The notes: generated from the sequence alone by a model not told the origin. 64,000 bases of DNA from Streptomyces ambofaciens ATCC 23877 (GCF_001267885.1 NZ_CP012382.1:2901001-2965000); one strand, 5' to 3'; positions 18,543-27,329 are shown, numbered from the stretch's first letter. Made by a program: numbers and translations.

Positions 18543-19160
18543 TCAGAGGCTCGCGAACAACCCTGCGAGCGGGGCGGGGACGCGAGCGGGGTCCAGGGCC
18601 TCGACGAGGACGCGGCCGTAGTGGATCTTGCGGCCCTTCTTGGTGCCGAAGAAACGGCGGAGCTGCTGCTGCGCGGCGCGGTCCTGCTGGGCGGGCTGGC
18701 GGAGGAAGGTCTGGAGGGGGCGCTGGTCGCCCTCCGCCTCGACGAGTTCCCTCACCCGCGTCACCCCCAGCGCGCGGATCAACTCGTCCTCCAGGTCGGC
18801 GGCGCAGACGAAGAGCCCGTCGGGCGCCGCGTCGGCCCGGCCGAGGGCACGGACGTAGAAGCCCTGCTCCCGTTCGTCGCACAGGCCCGTGAGACGGAGG
18901 TCCAGGCCGGACGGTCCGAGGAGGGAGGCGTAACGGCCGACGCTCATCGCCCCGCCCATCGGCAGGACGCAGATCCCCTCCGCCGCGAGGTCCCGGCCGT
19001 GGCGCGCGGCCAGCGCGTCGACCGCCGCCGAGTCGCTCGGCCCTTCGAGCAGGACGGCGGTACGGACCGACAGCCGCGCCGCCAGCTCGTGCGCGGGCCC
19101 GCCGGGGCCGCCGGCCGCCCACGCGGTGACCGCGTCCCGGAACGCCCCCATGTCCGCCAT
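18543..19160 (-). CDS. TOPRIM-domain protein (OLD-nuclease-like)
   Basis: 205 residues. The N-terminal half has the TOPRIM pattern: TAVLLEGPSDSAAVDALAAR with the conserved glutamate, the strand ICVLPMGGAMSVGRYASLLG, and the acidic GLCDERE. This resembles the TOPRIM half of OLD-family nucleases, which binds metal through the Glu and Asp-x-Asp/Glu sites. No ATPase domain is present, so it is a stand-alone TOPRIM. The C-terminal half (AQQQLRRFFGTKKGRKIHYG) is basic. Cellular role is unknown; nucleic-acid or nucleotide cleavage is inference. Confidence 0.75.
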   Translation of the reverse strand: MADMGAFRDAVTAWAAGGPGGPAHELAARLSVRTAVLLEGPSDSAAVDALAARHGRDLAAEGICVLPMGGAMSVGRYASLLGPSGLDLRLTGLCDEREQGFYVRALGRADAAPDGLFVCAADLEDELIRALGVTRVRELVEAEGDQRPLQTFLRQPAQQDRAAQQQLRRFFGTKKGRKIHYGRVLVEALDPARVPAPLAGLFASL

Positions 19161-19284
19161 GGCACGAGTCTCCGTCCTGGACGGCCCGGGCGGAAGTGAA
19201 TATCGCGGCTTCCGGTTCGCCGCCGCCCGGCACCCGGCCGGGCCCCGCGGTCAACGGCGCAGTGCGGTCAGCGACGCAGCACGG

Positions 19285-20331
19285 TCAGCGGCGCAGTGCG
19301 GTCTCGCGGCTCATGTGGGAGAGCTTCTCGGGGTTGCGCACGGCGTAGAGGCCGGTGATGAGGCCGTCGTCGAAGCGCATCGCCAGCACCGTGTCGAGTT
19401 CGCCGTCGAGGTGGAGGACCAGTGCCGGGTAGCCGTTGACCTGAGCCGGCTCCAGCGAGACCGCCGCCTCCTGCTTGACCAGCCCGCGGAGCATCAGGCG
19501 GGCCACCTTCTCGGCCCCCGTGACGGGGCGCAGCACGGCCTGCTTGATGCCGCCGCCGTCGCCCACGAGGACCACGTCCGGCGCGAGGACGTCGAGCAGT
19601 CCCTGCACGTCGCCCGTCGCGACGGCCCGTCGGAACGCGGAGAACGCGTGCCGGGTCTCGGTCGGGGAGACGGCCCCGCGCGGCCGGCGCGCCGCCACGT
19701 GCGCGCGTGCCCGGTGGGCGGTCTGACGGACCGCGGCCTGGCTCTTGCCCACGGCGTCGGCGATCTCGTCGTAACCGAACTCGAACACCTCGCGCAGCAC
19801 GAACACCGCCCGCTCGGTCGGCGCGAGCGTCTCCAGGACCAGCATCATCGCCATCGAGACGCTGTCGGCCAGCTCCACGTCCTCGGCCACGTCGGGCGCC
19901 GTGAGCAGCGGCTCGGGCAGCCATGCGCCGACGTAGGACTCCTTGCGGCGGCCGAGCGTACGCAGCCGGCCCAGCGCCTGCCGGGTGGTGACGCGCACCA
20001 GGTACGCGCGCCGGTCGCGCACCGTCTGGAGGTCCACGCCCGACCAGCGCAGCCAGGTCTCCTGGAGGACGTCCTCCGCGTCGGCGGCCGACCCGAGCAT
20101 CTCGTAGGCGACCGTGAAGAGCAGGTTGCGGTGCGCGACGAAGGCCTCCGTGGCGGGGTCCGTGCGCCCGTCGCCGGCGGCGTCGGTGTGCCCGGCGGCG
20201 GCGGACGCGGCGGGCCGTCCGGCCGTGCCGGTCTCCCCGTGCTCCCCGTGCTCCCCGGTATCCCCGGTCTCCCCGCCCACACCGTGCCCGCTCTGCGTCC
20301 CGTCGACGCCGTGCCCGCTGTGCTCGCTCAT
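19285..20331 (-). CDS. sigJ: ECF41-type RNA polymerase sigma factor
   Basis: 348 residues. Sigma region 2 (HRNLLFTVAYEMLGSAADAEDVLQETWLRW) and region 4 (LAPTERAVFVLREVFEFGYDEIADAVGKSQAAVRQ) are followed by a SnoaL-like C-terminal domain. The ECF41 hallmarks WLPEPL, GDGGGIK (variant of DGGGR) and RNPEKL are present; in this group the C-terminal domain controls sigma activity in place of an anti-sigma factor. I start at ATG 20331 (GGGAG upstream). A Gly/Ser/Glu/His-rich tail of about 70 residues precedes region 2 and looks disordered. The divergent neighbour is the classic ECF41 partner. Confidence 0.92.
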   Translation of the reverse strand: MSEHSGHGVDGTQSGHGVGGETGDTGEHGEHGETGTAGRPAASAAAGHTDAAGDGRTDPATEAFVAHRNLLFTVAYEMLGSAADAEDVLQETWLRWSGVDLQTVRDRRAYLVRVTTRQALGRLRTLGRRKESYVGAWLPEPLLTAPDVAEDVELADSVSMAMMLVLETLAPTERAVFVLREVFEFGYDEIADAVGKSQAAVRQTAHRARAHVAARRPRGAVSPTETRHAFSAFRRAVATGDVQGLLDVLAPDVVLVGDGGGIKQAVLRPVTGAEKVARLMLRGLVKQEAAVSLEPAQVNGYPALVLHLDGELDTVLAMRFDDGLITGLYAVRNPEKLSHMSRETALRR

Positions 20332-20378
20332 CACCGGCTGCTCCCGCTCGTCCGCTTTCCACGGTGTCACGCGCACAG

Positions 20379-20405
20379 GACGCCGGCCACCGCCGTTCTG
20401 TGACA
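20379..20405 (-). promoter_or_regulatory. ECF41-type promoter of the sigma gene
   Basis: Read on the minus strand: TGTCACA, 16-base spacer, CGTC, the published ECF41 -35 and -10 elements. It lies 48 bases upstream of the sigma start, so the sigma factor probably drives its own gene. Confidence 0.7.
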
Positions 20406-20517
20406 CCCCTCGACGGTGGCCCTCGTCACGCCGGTGCCCGGTCACAGGGGCCGGGCCGTCGGCATCTTGTGTTCGTCAGTACGGCTTGGGCACGGCTCCA
20501 CGAGTGAGGACGAGATC

Positions 20518-21006
20518 ATGGAATCCCGATTCAACCTGTTCGAGAACGAGATCGGCACCAAGTTCGCCAAGCGCTTCGCGGGCACCGCCCTGGTGCTCCA
20601 GGAGGCGTCGCTGCCGCACTCCACGCAGGAGCTGATGTCGCTGCGCGCCAGCCAGATCAACGGCTGCGGCCACTGCATCGACATGCACACCAAGGAGGCC
20701 GAGGCCGCCGGCGAGAGTGCGGTGCGGCTCCACCTGGTCGCCGCCTGGCGCGAGTCCACGGTGTTCACCGAGGCCGAGCAGGCAGCGCTGGCGCTCACCG
20801 AGGAGGGCACCCGGCTCGCCGACGCCCACCAGGGCGTCTCCGACGAGACGTGGGCCCAGGTGCGCAAGCACTACGACGACGACCAGATCGCCGCGCTGGT
20901 CTGCCTGGTCGCCCTGATCAACGCCGCCAACCGGATGGCCGTGATCACGCACCAGAAGGGCGGCTCCTACGAGGCGGGGATGTTCAAGGCCGCGCTCGCC
21001 CACTGA
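20518..21006 (+). CDS. carboxymuconolactone decarboxylase / AhpD-family protein
   Basis: 162 residues. The CMD core is visible: LRASQINGCGHCIDMHTKEA with the C-x-x-C-x-x-x-H redox motif (near residue 47), then EAEQAALALTEEGTRL and LVALINAANRMAVIT. Such proteins act as alkylhydroperoxidase-like thiol enzymes. I start at ATG 20518, preceded by GAGGACGAG. Divergent linkage to the ECF41 gene predicts that it is the sigma factor's target. The promoter on this side does not show the perfect ECF41 spacing seen on the other. Confidence 0.9.
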   Translation: MESRFNLFENEIGTKFAKRFAGTALVLQEASLPHSTQELMSLRASQINGCGHCIDMHTKEAEAAGESAVRLHLVAAWRESTVFTEAEQAALALTEEGTRLADAHQGVSDETWAQVRKHYDDDQIAALVCLVALINAANRMAVITHQKGGSYEAGMFKAALAH

Positions 21007-21026
21007 TCCGCCCGGCCACCGCCTGC

Positions 21027-21062
21027 GGCCCGGCCCCGGGCACCTCGCCCCGGGGCCGGGCC
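21027..21062 (+). terminator. terminator after the CMD gene
   Basis: A perfect 14-bp stem (GGCCCGGCCCCGGG and complement) with an 8-nt loop begins 21 bases past the stop codon. Confidence 0.8.
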
Positions 21063-21138
21063 GCCGCGCGTGCGACCGGGCGGTGACGCCCCACGGTCAC
21101 GATTGAGTTTCGTCACACCCTCCCCCTCTTGCCAACCA

Positions 21139-21178
21139 CTCGTGTAATCGATTCCAATCCCTCGTGTAATCGATTCCA
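21139..21178 (+). promoter_or_regulatory. tandem LacI operators of the ribose-type operon
   Basis: CTCGTGTAATCGATTCCA occurs twice, perfectly, at 21139-21156 and 21161-21178. Each holds TGTAATCGATTCCA, a LacI/GalR-type half-palindrome around a central CG. The repeats are 22 bases apart start to start, two helical turns, so two dimers would bind the same DNA face. They end 19 bases before the lacI-like start, covering the ribosome-binding region. Confidence 0.85.
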
Positions 21179-21197
21179 CAAGGAGGTGGAACGGGCG

Positions 21198-22304
21198 ATG
21201 ACGAGCATCAAGGACGTCGCCGCCGAGGCGGGCGTGTCCGTCGCGACGGTCTCGCGGGCGCTCAACGGCCACCCGTCCGTCAGCGCGGACGCACGCACCC
21301 GGGTCCTGGCCGCCGTCGAGACGCTGGGCTACCGGCCGAACGCCGTCGCCCGGTCGCTGCGCACCCACCAGACCCGCACCCTCGGGCTGGTCATCAGCGA
21401 CGTCATGAACCCGTACTTCACCGAGCTGGCCCGTTCCGTCGAGGAGGAGGCCCGCGCGCTCGGCTACAGCGTCATCATCGGCAACGCCGACGAGCGGCCC
21501 GACCTCCAGGACCACCACGTCACGACGCTGCTGGACCGCCGTATCGACGGGCTGCTCGTCTCCCCCACCGACGGTGGCTCCCCGCGGATGCTGGACGCCG
21601 CACGGGCCGGGACGCCGATGGTGTTCGTCGACCGGTGGATCCCGGGCGTGGACGTGCCCGTCGTCAGGTCGGACGGGCGCGCGGCCGTAGCGGACCTCGT
21701 GGCGCATCTGCACGGGCTCGGGCACCGGCGGCTCGCCATCATCGCCGGGCCCGCCGCCACCACCACCGGACGCGAGCGCGTCGACGCCTTCCGCGAGGCG
21801 CTCGGCGCGTACGGGCTCCCGCTCCCCGACGCCTACATCGGGCAGGGCGACTTCCAGGCGGACAGCGGACGCCGGGTCACCGAGGGCTTCCTCGACCTGC
21901 CCGAGCCGCCCGAGGTCGTCTTCGCCGCCGACAACCTGATGGCGCTCGGCGCGCTGGACGCCGTACGCGCGCGCGGCCTGCGGGTGCCCGAGGACATCGC
22001 GCTCGCCGCGTTCGACGACATCCGCTGGTTCGTGCACACCGATCCGCCCGTCACCGCGATCGCCCAGCCCACACGGGACCTCGGGCGGGCCGCCGTACGC
22101 GCGCTGGTCGACCGGATCGAGGGGCGGGCCGGCGAGTCCGTCACCCTTCCCGCCCGGCTGGTGATCCGCCGCTCCTGCGGTGAGACGGCCCACCGGCATC
22201 CCCCGTCCCAGGCCCCCTCCCCCTCCCCCTCTCCCTCCCAGGCCTCGGCCGAGTCCCCGTCCCCGTCCCCGTCCCCGTCCCCCGTACGAAGGAGTACGCC
22301 GTGA
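21198..22304 (+). CDS. LacI family repressor of the ribose-type operon
   Basis: 368 residues. The helix-turn-helix and hinge read TSIKDVAAEAGVSVATVSRA, followed by a periplasmic-binding-protein-like effector domain (LGLVISDVMNPYF; DGLLVSPTDGG; FAADNLMALGALDAV). The ATG at 21198 follows AGGAGG. The last 35 residues are a Pro/Ser-rich tail (SPSPSPSP) encoded by CCGTCC-type hexamer repeats, absent from typical LacI proteins. It is the first gene of the operon and probably autorepresses through the tandem operators, with a sugar as inducer. Confidence 0.92.
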   Translation: MTSIKDVAAEAGVSVATVSRALNGHPSVSADARTRVLAAVETLGYRPNAVARSLRTHQTRTLGLVISDVMNPYFTELARSVEEEARALGYSVIIGNADERPDLQDHHVTTLLDRRIDGLLVSPTDGGSPRMLDAARAGTPMVFVDRWIPGVDVPVVRSDGRAAVADLVAHLHGLGHRRLAIIAGPAATTTGRERVDAFREALGAYGLPLPDAYIGQGDFQADSGRRVTEGFLDLPEPPEVVFAADNLMALGALDAVRARGLRVPEDIALAAFDDIRWFVHTDPPVTAIAQPTRDLGRAAVRALVDRIEGRAGESVTLPARLVIRRSCGETAHRHPPSQAPSPSPSPSQASAESPSPSPSPSPVRRSTP

Positions 22305-23860
22305 GCAGCCGCAGTCCGGACGAGTTGCTGCGCATCGAGGGCATCCGCAAGACCTTCCCCGGCGTGGTCGCGCTCGACAGCGTCGACTTCGACCTGCGCC
22401 GGGGCGAGGTCCACGTGCTGCTCGGTGAGAACGGCGCGGGCAAGAGCACCCTCATCAAGATGCTCTCCGGCGCCTACACCCCCGACGCCGGGCGCATCCT
22501 GGCCGACGGCGAGGAGGTGCGCATCCACGGTGCGCAGGACTCCGAGCGCCTCGGGATCGCGACCATCTACCAGGAGTTCAACCTGGTGCCCGACCTGTCG
22601 GTCGCCGAGAACATCTTCCTCGGGCGGCAGCCGCGCCGCCTCGGGATGATCGACCGGAAGAAGATGGACGCGGACGCCGAGGTGCTGCTGAAGCGGGTCG
22701 GCGTGAACGTGTCGCCGCGCGCGCGGGTGCGTGAACTGGGCATCGCACGGCTCCAGATGGTCGAGATCGCCAAGGCGCTCAGCCTGGACGCGCGCGTGCT
22801 CATCATGGACGAGCCGACCGCCGTGCTCACCTCCGACGAGGTCGAGAAGCTGTTCGCGATCGTGCGGCGGCTGCGCGAGGACGGTGTCGGCATCGTCTTC
22901 ATCACCCACCACCTGGAGGAGATCGCCGCCCTCGGCGACCGGGTCACCGTGATCCGGGACGGCCGCAGCGTCGGCCAGGTGCCCGCCTCCACGCCCGAGG
23001 ACGAGCTGGTGCGGCTCATGGTCGGGCGGTCGATCGACCAGCAGTACCCGCGCGAACGCCCCGGTGCCGGCGAGGCCCTGCTGAAGGTCGAGGGACTGAC
23101 CCGCGACGGTGTCTTCCACGACGTCGGCTTCGAGGTGCGCGCCGGTGAGGTCGTCGGCATCGCCGGCCTCGTCGGCGCCGGGCGGACGGAGGTCGTGCGG
23201 GCCGTGTTCGGCGCCGATCCCTACGACTCCGGGACGGTGCACGTCTCGGGCGCCCCGCTGAGGCGGCACGACGTGAACGCCGCCATGGCCGCCGGGATCG
23301 GGCTCGTGCCCGAGGACCGCAAGGGCCAGGGGCTGGTGCTGGACGCCTCCGTCGAGGAGAACCTCGGGCTGGTCACCCTCCGGTCGACCTCCCGCGCCGG
23401 ACTCGTCGACCTCAGGGGGCAGCACGAGGCGGCGGAGCGCGTCGCCGGGCAGCTCGGCGTGCGGATGGCCGGGCTCGGCCAGCACGTGCGCACCCTGTCC
23501 GGCGGCAACCAGCAGAAGGTCGTCATCGGCAAGTGGCTGCTGGCGGACACCAAGGTGCTGATCCTCGACGAACCGACGCGGGGCATCGACGTCGGCGCCA
23601 AGGTCGAGATCTACCAGCTCATCAACGAACTGACGGCCGCCGGTGCCGCCGTGCTCATGATCTCCAGCGACCTGCCCGAGGTGCTCGGCATGAGCGACCG
23701 GGTCGTGGTCATGGCGCAGGGCCGCGTCGCGGGTGAACTCCCCGCCGAGCAGGCCACCCAGGACGCCGTGATGGCACTCGCCGTCAGCACGCCCCAGGGC
23801 ACCACCCCGCAGGACACCACCCCCCACAGCGACGGAACGGAGGCCTCCGGTGGCCACTGA
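22301..23860 (+). CDS. rbsA: sugar ABC transporter ATPase, RbsA/MglA type
   Basis: 519 residues with two tandem ABC domains, as in all RbsA-like proteins. Domain 1 has Walker A GENGAGKST (about 43) and Walker B LIMDEPTAVL. Domain 2 has the family's degenerate Walker A GLVGAGRTE (about 290), the signature LSGGNQQKV (about 400) and ILDEPTRGIDVG. It energises sugar import from the cytoplasmic side. GTG 22301 overlaps the repressor stop by 4 bases, with GAAGGAG upstream. The C-terminus ends in a Thr/Pro-rich tail. Confidence 0.94.
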   Translation: MSSRSPDELLRIEGIRKTFPGVVALDSVDFDLRRGEVHVLLGENGAGKSTLIKMLSGAYTPDAGRILADGEEVRIHGAQDSERLGIATIYQEFNLVPDLSVAENIFLGRQPRRLGMIDRKKMDADAEVLLKRVGVNVSPRARVRELGIARLQMVEIAKALSLDARVLIMDEPTAVLTSDEVEKLFAIVRRLREDGVGIVFITHHLEEIAALGDRVTVIRDGRSVGQVPASTPEDELVRLMVGRSIDQQYPRERPGAGEALLKVEGLTRDGVFHDVGFEVRAGEVVGIAGLVGAGRTEVVRAVFGADPYDSGTVHVSGAPLRRHDVNAAMAAGIGLVPEDRKGQGLVLDASVEENLGLVTLRSTSRAGLVDLRGQHEAAERVAGQLGVRMAGLGQHVRTLSGGNQQKVVIGKWLLADTKVLILDEPTRGIDVGAKVEIYQLINELTAAGAAVLMISSDLPEVLGMSDRVVVMAQGRVAGELPAEQATQDAVMALAVSTPQGTTPQDTTPHSDGTEASGGH

Positions 23861-25805
23861 CACGCTCAAGAGCAAGCCGGGCGCGCAGAGCGCCCCGGGC
23901 GGTGTGCGCCGCCTGCTGCTGGAGAACGGCGCGCTGACCGCGCTGATCGTCCTCGTCATCGCCATGTCGGCGCTGTCGGGGGACTTCCTGACCGCCGACA
24001 ACCTGCTGAACGTCGGCGTCCAGGCCGCCGTGACGGCGATCCTCGCCTTCGGCGTCACCTTCGTCATCGTCTCGGCGGGCATCGACCTGTCGGTCGGCTC
24101 GGTCGCCGCGCTGTCGGCCACCGTGCTGGCCTGGAGCGCGACCGAGGCCGGGGTGCCGGTCCTGCTGGCGGTCCTGCTGGCCGTCGCGACCGGCATCGCC
24201 TGCGGCCTGGTCAACGGCTTCCTCATCTCGTACGGGAAACTGCCACCGTTCATCGCGACGCTCGCGATGCTGTCGGTCGGGCGCGGTCTGTCGCTGGTCA
24301 TCTCGCAGGGCTCGCCGATCGCCTTCCCGGACTCCGTCTCCCACCTCGGGGACACGCTCGGCGGCTGGCTGCCCGTGCCGGTGCTCGTGATGATCGTGAT
24401 GGGTCTGATCACGGCCTTCGTCCTGGGCCGCACCTACATCGGCCGCTCCATGTACGCCATCGGCGGCAACGAGGAGGCCGCGCGGCTGTCCGGGCTGCGG
24501 GTGAAGCGGCAGAAGCTCGCCATCTACGCCTTCTCCGGCCTGTTCGCGGCCGCCGCGGGCATCGTGCTCGCCTCCCGGCTCTCCTCCGCGCAGCCGCAGG
24601 CCGCGCAGGGCTACGAGCTGGACGCCATCGCCGCCGTCGTCATCGGCGGTGCCTCGCTCGCGGGCGGCACCGGCAAGGCATCGGGCACGCTGATCGGCGC
24701 GCTGATCCTCGCGGTGCTGCGCAACGGCCTCAACCTGCTGTCCGTCTCCGCCTTCTGGCAGCAGGTGGTCATCGGTGTCGTCATCGCGCTCGCGGTGCTG
24801 CTGGACACCCTGCGCCGCAAGGCGGGGGCGACCACTCCGGCGGCCGGGGCGTCCGGCGGGGGCGACCGCGGCAAACAGGCACTCACCTACGTGATCGCGG
24901 CCGTCGTCGCCGTCGCCGTGGTCGGCGCCACCTCGCTGCTGCACAGCGGGTCCTCGGACGGGAAGAAGCAGAAGGTCGGCCTGTCGCTGTCGACGCTCAA
25001 CAACCCGTTCTTCGTGCAGATCCGGGCGGGCGCCGAGGAGCAGGCGAAGAAGCTGGGCGTGGACCTGACGGTCACGGACGCCCAGAACGACGCCTCCCAG
25101 CAGGCCAACCAGCTGCAGAACTTCACCAGCGAGGGACTGTCCTCGATCATCGTCAACCCGGTGGACTCCGACGCGGCAGGCCCCTCGGTCCGCTCGGCGA
25201 ACAGGGACGACATCCCCGTCATCGCCGTGGACCGCGGCGTCAACGAGGCGGACACCTCGGCGCTGGTCGCCTCCGACAACGTCGAGGGCGGTGAGCTGGG
25301 CGCCAAGGCGCTGGCCGAGAAGCTCGGCGGCAAGGGCACCATCGTCATCCTCCAGGGCCAGGCCGGCACGTCCGCCAGCCGGGAGCGCGGGGCGGGCTTC
25401 GCGGCCGGCCTGAAGGACTACCCGGGCATCAGGGTCGTCGCCAAGCAGCCCGCGGACTTCGACCGCACCAAGGGCCTGGACGTGATGACGAACCTGCTCC
25501 AGGCGCACCCCGACGTCGACGGCGTCTTCGCCGAGAACGACGAGATGGCGCTCGGCGCGATCAAGGCACTGGGCTCCAAGGCCGGCAAGTCGGTGCAGGT
25601 CGTCGGCTTCGACGGCACCCCGGACGGGCTGAAGGCGGTGCGGGAGGGCTCGCTGTACGCGTCCGTGGCGCAGCAGCCCAGGGAACTGGGCAGGATCGCC
25701 GTGCAGAACGCGTTGCGCGCCGCCGACGACGAGAAGGTGGAGAAGATGGTGAAGGTGCCGGTGAAGGTGGTCACCGAGGAGAACGTGGCCGGCTTCGAGG
25801 GCTGA
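23850..25805 (+). CDS. fused sugar ABC permease and substrate-binding protein (RbsC-RbsB)
   Basis: 651 residues combining two normally separate subunits. Residues 1-335 are an RbsC-type permease (VSAGIDLSVGSVAALSATVLAW; MYAIGGNEEAARLSGLRV; AVVIGGASLAGGTGKASGTL). A linker and extra membrane segment follow (about 350-370, YVIAAVVAVAVVGATSLL). Residues 375-651 are an RbsB-type binding protein without its own signal peptide or lipobox (VGLSLSTLNNPFFVQIR; VNPVDSD; DGVFAENDEMALGAIKALG). The extra helix would place the binding domain outside, tethered to the channel. The gene overlaps the ATPase gene by 11 bases. Ribose is the likely substrate from the downstream genes. Confidence 0.93.
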   Translation: MATDTLKSKPGAQSAPGGVRRLLLENGALTALIVLVIAMSALSGDFLTADNLLNVGVQAAVTAILAFGVTFVIVSAGIDLSVGSVAALSATVLAWSATEAGVPVLLAVLLAVATGIACGLVNGFLISYGKLPPFIATLAMLSVGRGLSLVISQGSPIAFPDSVSHLGDTLGGWLPVPVLVMIVMGLITAFVLGRTYIGRSMYAIGGNEEAARLSGLRVKRQKLAIYAFSGLFAAAAGIVLASRLSSAQPQAAQGYELDAIAAVVIGGASLAGGTGKASGTLIGALILAVLRNGLNLLSVSAFWQQVVIGVVIALAVLLDTLRRKAGATTPAAGASGGGDRGKQALTYVIAAVVAVAVVGATSLLHSGSSDGKKQKVGLSLSTLNNPFFVQIRAGAEEQAKKLGVDLTVTDAQNDASQQANQLQNFTSEGLSSIIVNPVDSDAAGPSVRSANRDDIPVIAVDRGVNEADTSALVASDNVEGGELGAKALAEKLGGKGTIVILQGQAGTSASRERGAGFAAGLKDYPGIRVVAKQPADFDRTKGLDVMTNLLQAHPDVDGVFAENDEMALGAIKALGSKAGKSVQVVGFDGTPDGLKAVREGSLYASVAQQPRELGRIAVQNALRAADDEKVEKMVKVPVKVVTEENVAGFEG

Positions 25806-25917
25806 CACGGGCGGACAGGCGCGCGGGAGTGCGCGCGGGCGGGTGGTCCTGGCGGCCGCCCGCCCGCCTCACTCGGATGCAGGTGCACGGGGCTTCACTC
25901 GGATCGGAGAGCGATTC

Positions 25918-26838
25918 ATGTACGACTACGACCTCCTGGTCGTGGGGTCGGCCAACGCCGACCTCGTGATCGGCGTCGAGCGGCGGCCGGATGCCGGTGA
26001 GACGGTGCTCGGCTCCGACCTGGCCGTCCACCCGGGCGGCAAGGGCGCCAACCAGGCGGTTGCCGCCGCCCGGCTCGGCGCCCGGACGGCCCTGCTGGCC
26101 CGGGTGGGCGACGACGACCACGGGCGGCTGCTGCTGGACTCGCAGCGCTCGGCCGGTGTCGACACGGTCGGCGTGCTGGTGGGCGGGGCGCCGACCGGCG
26201 TCGCGCTGATCACCGTCGACCCCTCGGGGGACAACAGCATCGTGGTCTCGCCGGGCGCCAACGGCCGCCTGGCCCCCGGTGACGTCCGCGCCGCCGTGAG
26301 CCTCTTCCACGCCTCCCGCGTGGTCTCCGCCCAGTTGGAGATCCCGCTGGAGACGGTCGTGGAGGTGGTCCGCAACCTCGCGCCGGACAGCCGCTTCGTG
26401 CTGAACCCGTCACCGCCGCGCCCGCTGCCGCGGGAGGTGCTGGCCGCCTGCGACCCACTGATCGTCAACGAGCACGAGGCGAAGGTGATCCTCGGCGACG
26501 CGTGTGCCGGCGAACGCCCCGAGGACTGGGCGCGCGTCCTGCTGGCCAAGGGCCCGCGTTCGGTGGTCGTGACCCTCGGCGCGAAGGGCGCGCTGGTGGC
26601 GTCGGCGGCCGGGGGCGTCTCCCGCGTCCCTGCCGTGCGGGTCGACGCCGTGGACACGACGGGCGCGGGCGACGCGTTCACCGCGGCGCTGGCCTGGCGG
26701 CTCGGCACGGGTGAGTCGCTCGCCGAGGCGGCGGCGTACGCGGCCCGGGTCGGCGCGGCGGCCGTCATGAAGGCGGGGGCGCAGGCGTCCTACCCGACGG
26801 CGGCGGAGGCCGAGGCGCTGGGGGGTGAGTCCGAGTGA
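25918..26838 (+). CDS. rbsK: ribokinase
   Basis: 306 residues of the PfkB family. The first motif is VHPGGKGANQAVAAARLG (about 40), and the ATP/anion-hole motif with catalytic aspartate is DTTGAGDAFTAALAW (about 246). It phosphorylates ribose at O5 with ATP after import. ATG 25918 follows GGAGAG. The 112-base gap from the permease/binding gene holds the near repeat CACTCGGATGC / CACTCGGATCG. It overlaps the next gene by 4 bases. Confidence 0.93.
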   Translation: MYDYDLLVVGSANADLVIGVERRPDAGETVLGSDLAVHPGGKGANQAVAAARLGARTALLARVGDDDHGRLLLDSQRSAGVDTVGVLVGGAPTGVALITVDPSGDNSIVVSPGANGRLAPGDVRAAVSLFHASRVVSAQLEIPLETVVEVVRNLAPDSRFVLNPSPPRPLPREVLAACDPLIVNEHEAKVILGDACAGERPEDWARVLLAKGPRSVVVTLGAKGALVASAAGGVSRVPAVRVDAVDTTGAGDAFTAALAWRLGTGESLAEAAAYAARVGAAAVMKAGAQASYPTAAEAEALGGESE

Positions 26839-27224
26839 AGCGCGCCGGGATACTCAACCGGCATCTCGCGGGCGCCCTGGCCGGACTCGGCCACGGGGAC
26901 GAGGTACTGGTGTGCGACGCGGGCATGCCGATCCCGGACGGTCCGCGCGTCGTGGACCTGGCCTTCCGCGCGGGGGTGCCGTCCTTCGCCGAGGTGCTGG
27001 ACGGGCTGCTCGCCGAGCTGGTGGTGGAGGGCGCGACGGCGGCGGCGGAGATCCGGGAGGCCAACCCCGCGGCGGCCGCCCTGCTGGACGCCGGCCTGCC
27101 CGCCCTCGACCTCGTGCCGCACGCACGGCTGAAGGAGCTCTCGGCGCGGGCCCGGCTGGTGGTGCGCACCGGGGAGGCCCGGCCGTACGCGAACGTGCTG
27201 CTGCGGTGCGGGGTCTTCTTCTGA
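26835..27224 (+). CDS. rbsD: D-ribose pyranase
   Basis: 129 residues, full length. RbsD interconverts beta-pyranose and beta-furanose forms of ribose, supplying the furanose that ribokinase uses. The family start KRAGILNRHLAGALAGLGHG carries the conserved histidine, DAGMPIP follows, and the C-terminus RTGEARPYANVLLRCGVFF is typical. GTG 26835 overlaps the rbsK stop. Presence of RbsD next to RbsK makes ribose the best substrate guess for the operon. Confidence 0.93.
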   Translation: MKRAGILNRHLAGALAGLGHGDEVLVCDAGMPIPDGPRVVDLAFRAGVPSFAEVLDGLLAELVVEGATAAAEIREANPAAAALLDAGLPALDLVPHARLKELSARARLVVRTGEARPYANVLLRCGVFF

Positions 27225-27241
27225 GACCCCGGGGGGAGCCT

Positions 27242-27268
27242 GGAGAACCCGGAGAACCCGGAGAACCC
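27242..27268. repeat. GGAGAACCC x3 tandem repeat
   Basis: Three perfect copies of a 9-base unit begin 18 bases after the rbsD stop, followed by decayed copies (GAGAGAAACC). No function is seen. Confidence 0.8.
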
Positions 27269-27300
27269 GAGAGAAACCGGGAGAGCCCCCGGACACTTCG

Positions 27301-27329
27301 AAGGGGCACGGTCGTCGACCGTGCCCCTT
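27301..27329. terminator. bidirectional terminator between the two sugar operons
   Basis: AAGGGGCACGGTC and its perfect complement form a 13-bp stem with a 3-nt loop between the convergent rbsD and isomerase genes. Confidence 0.85.
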
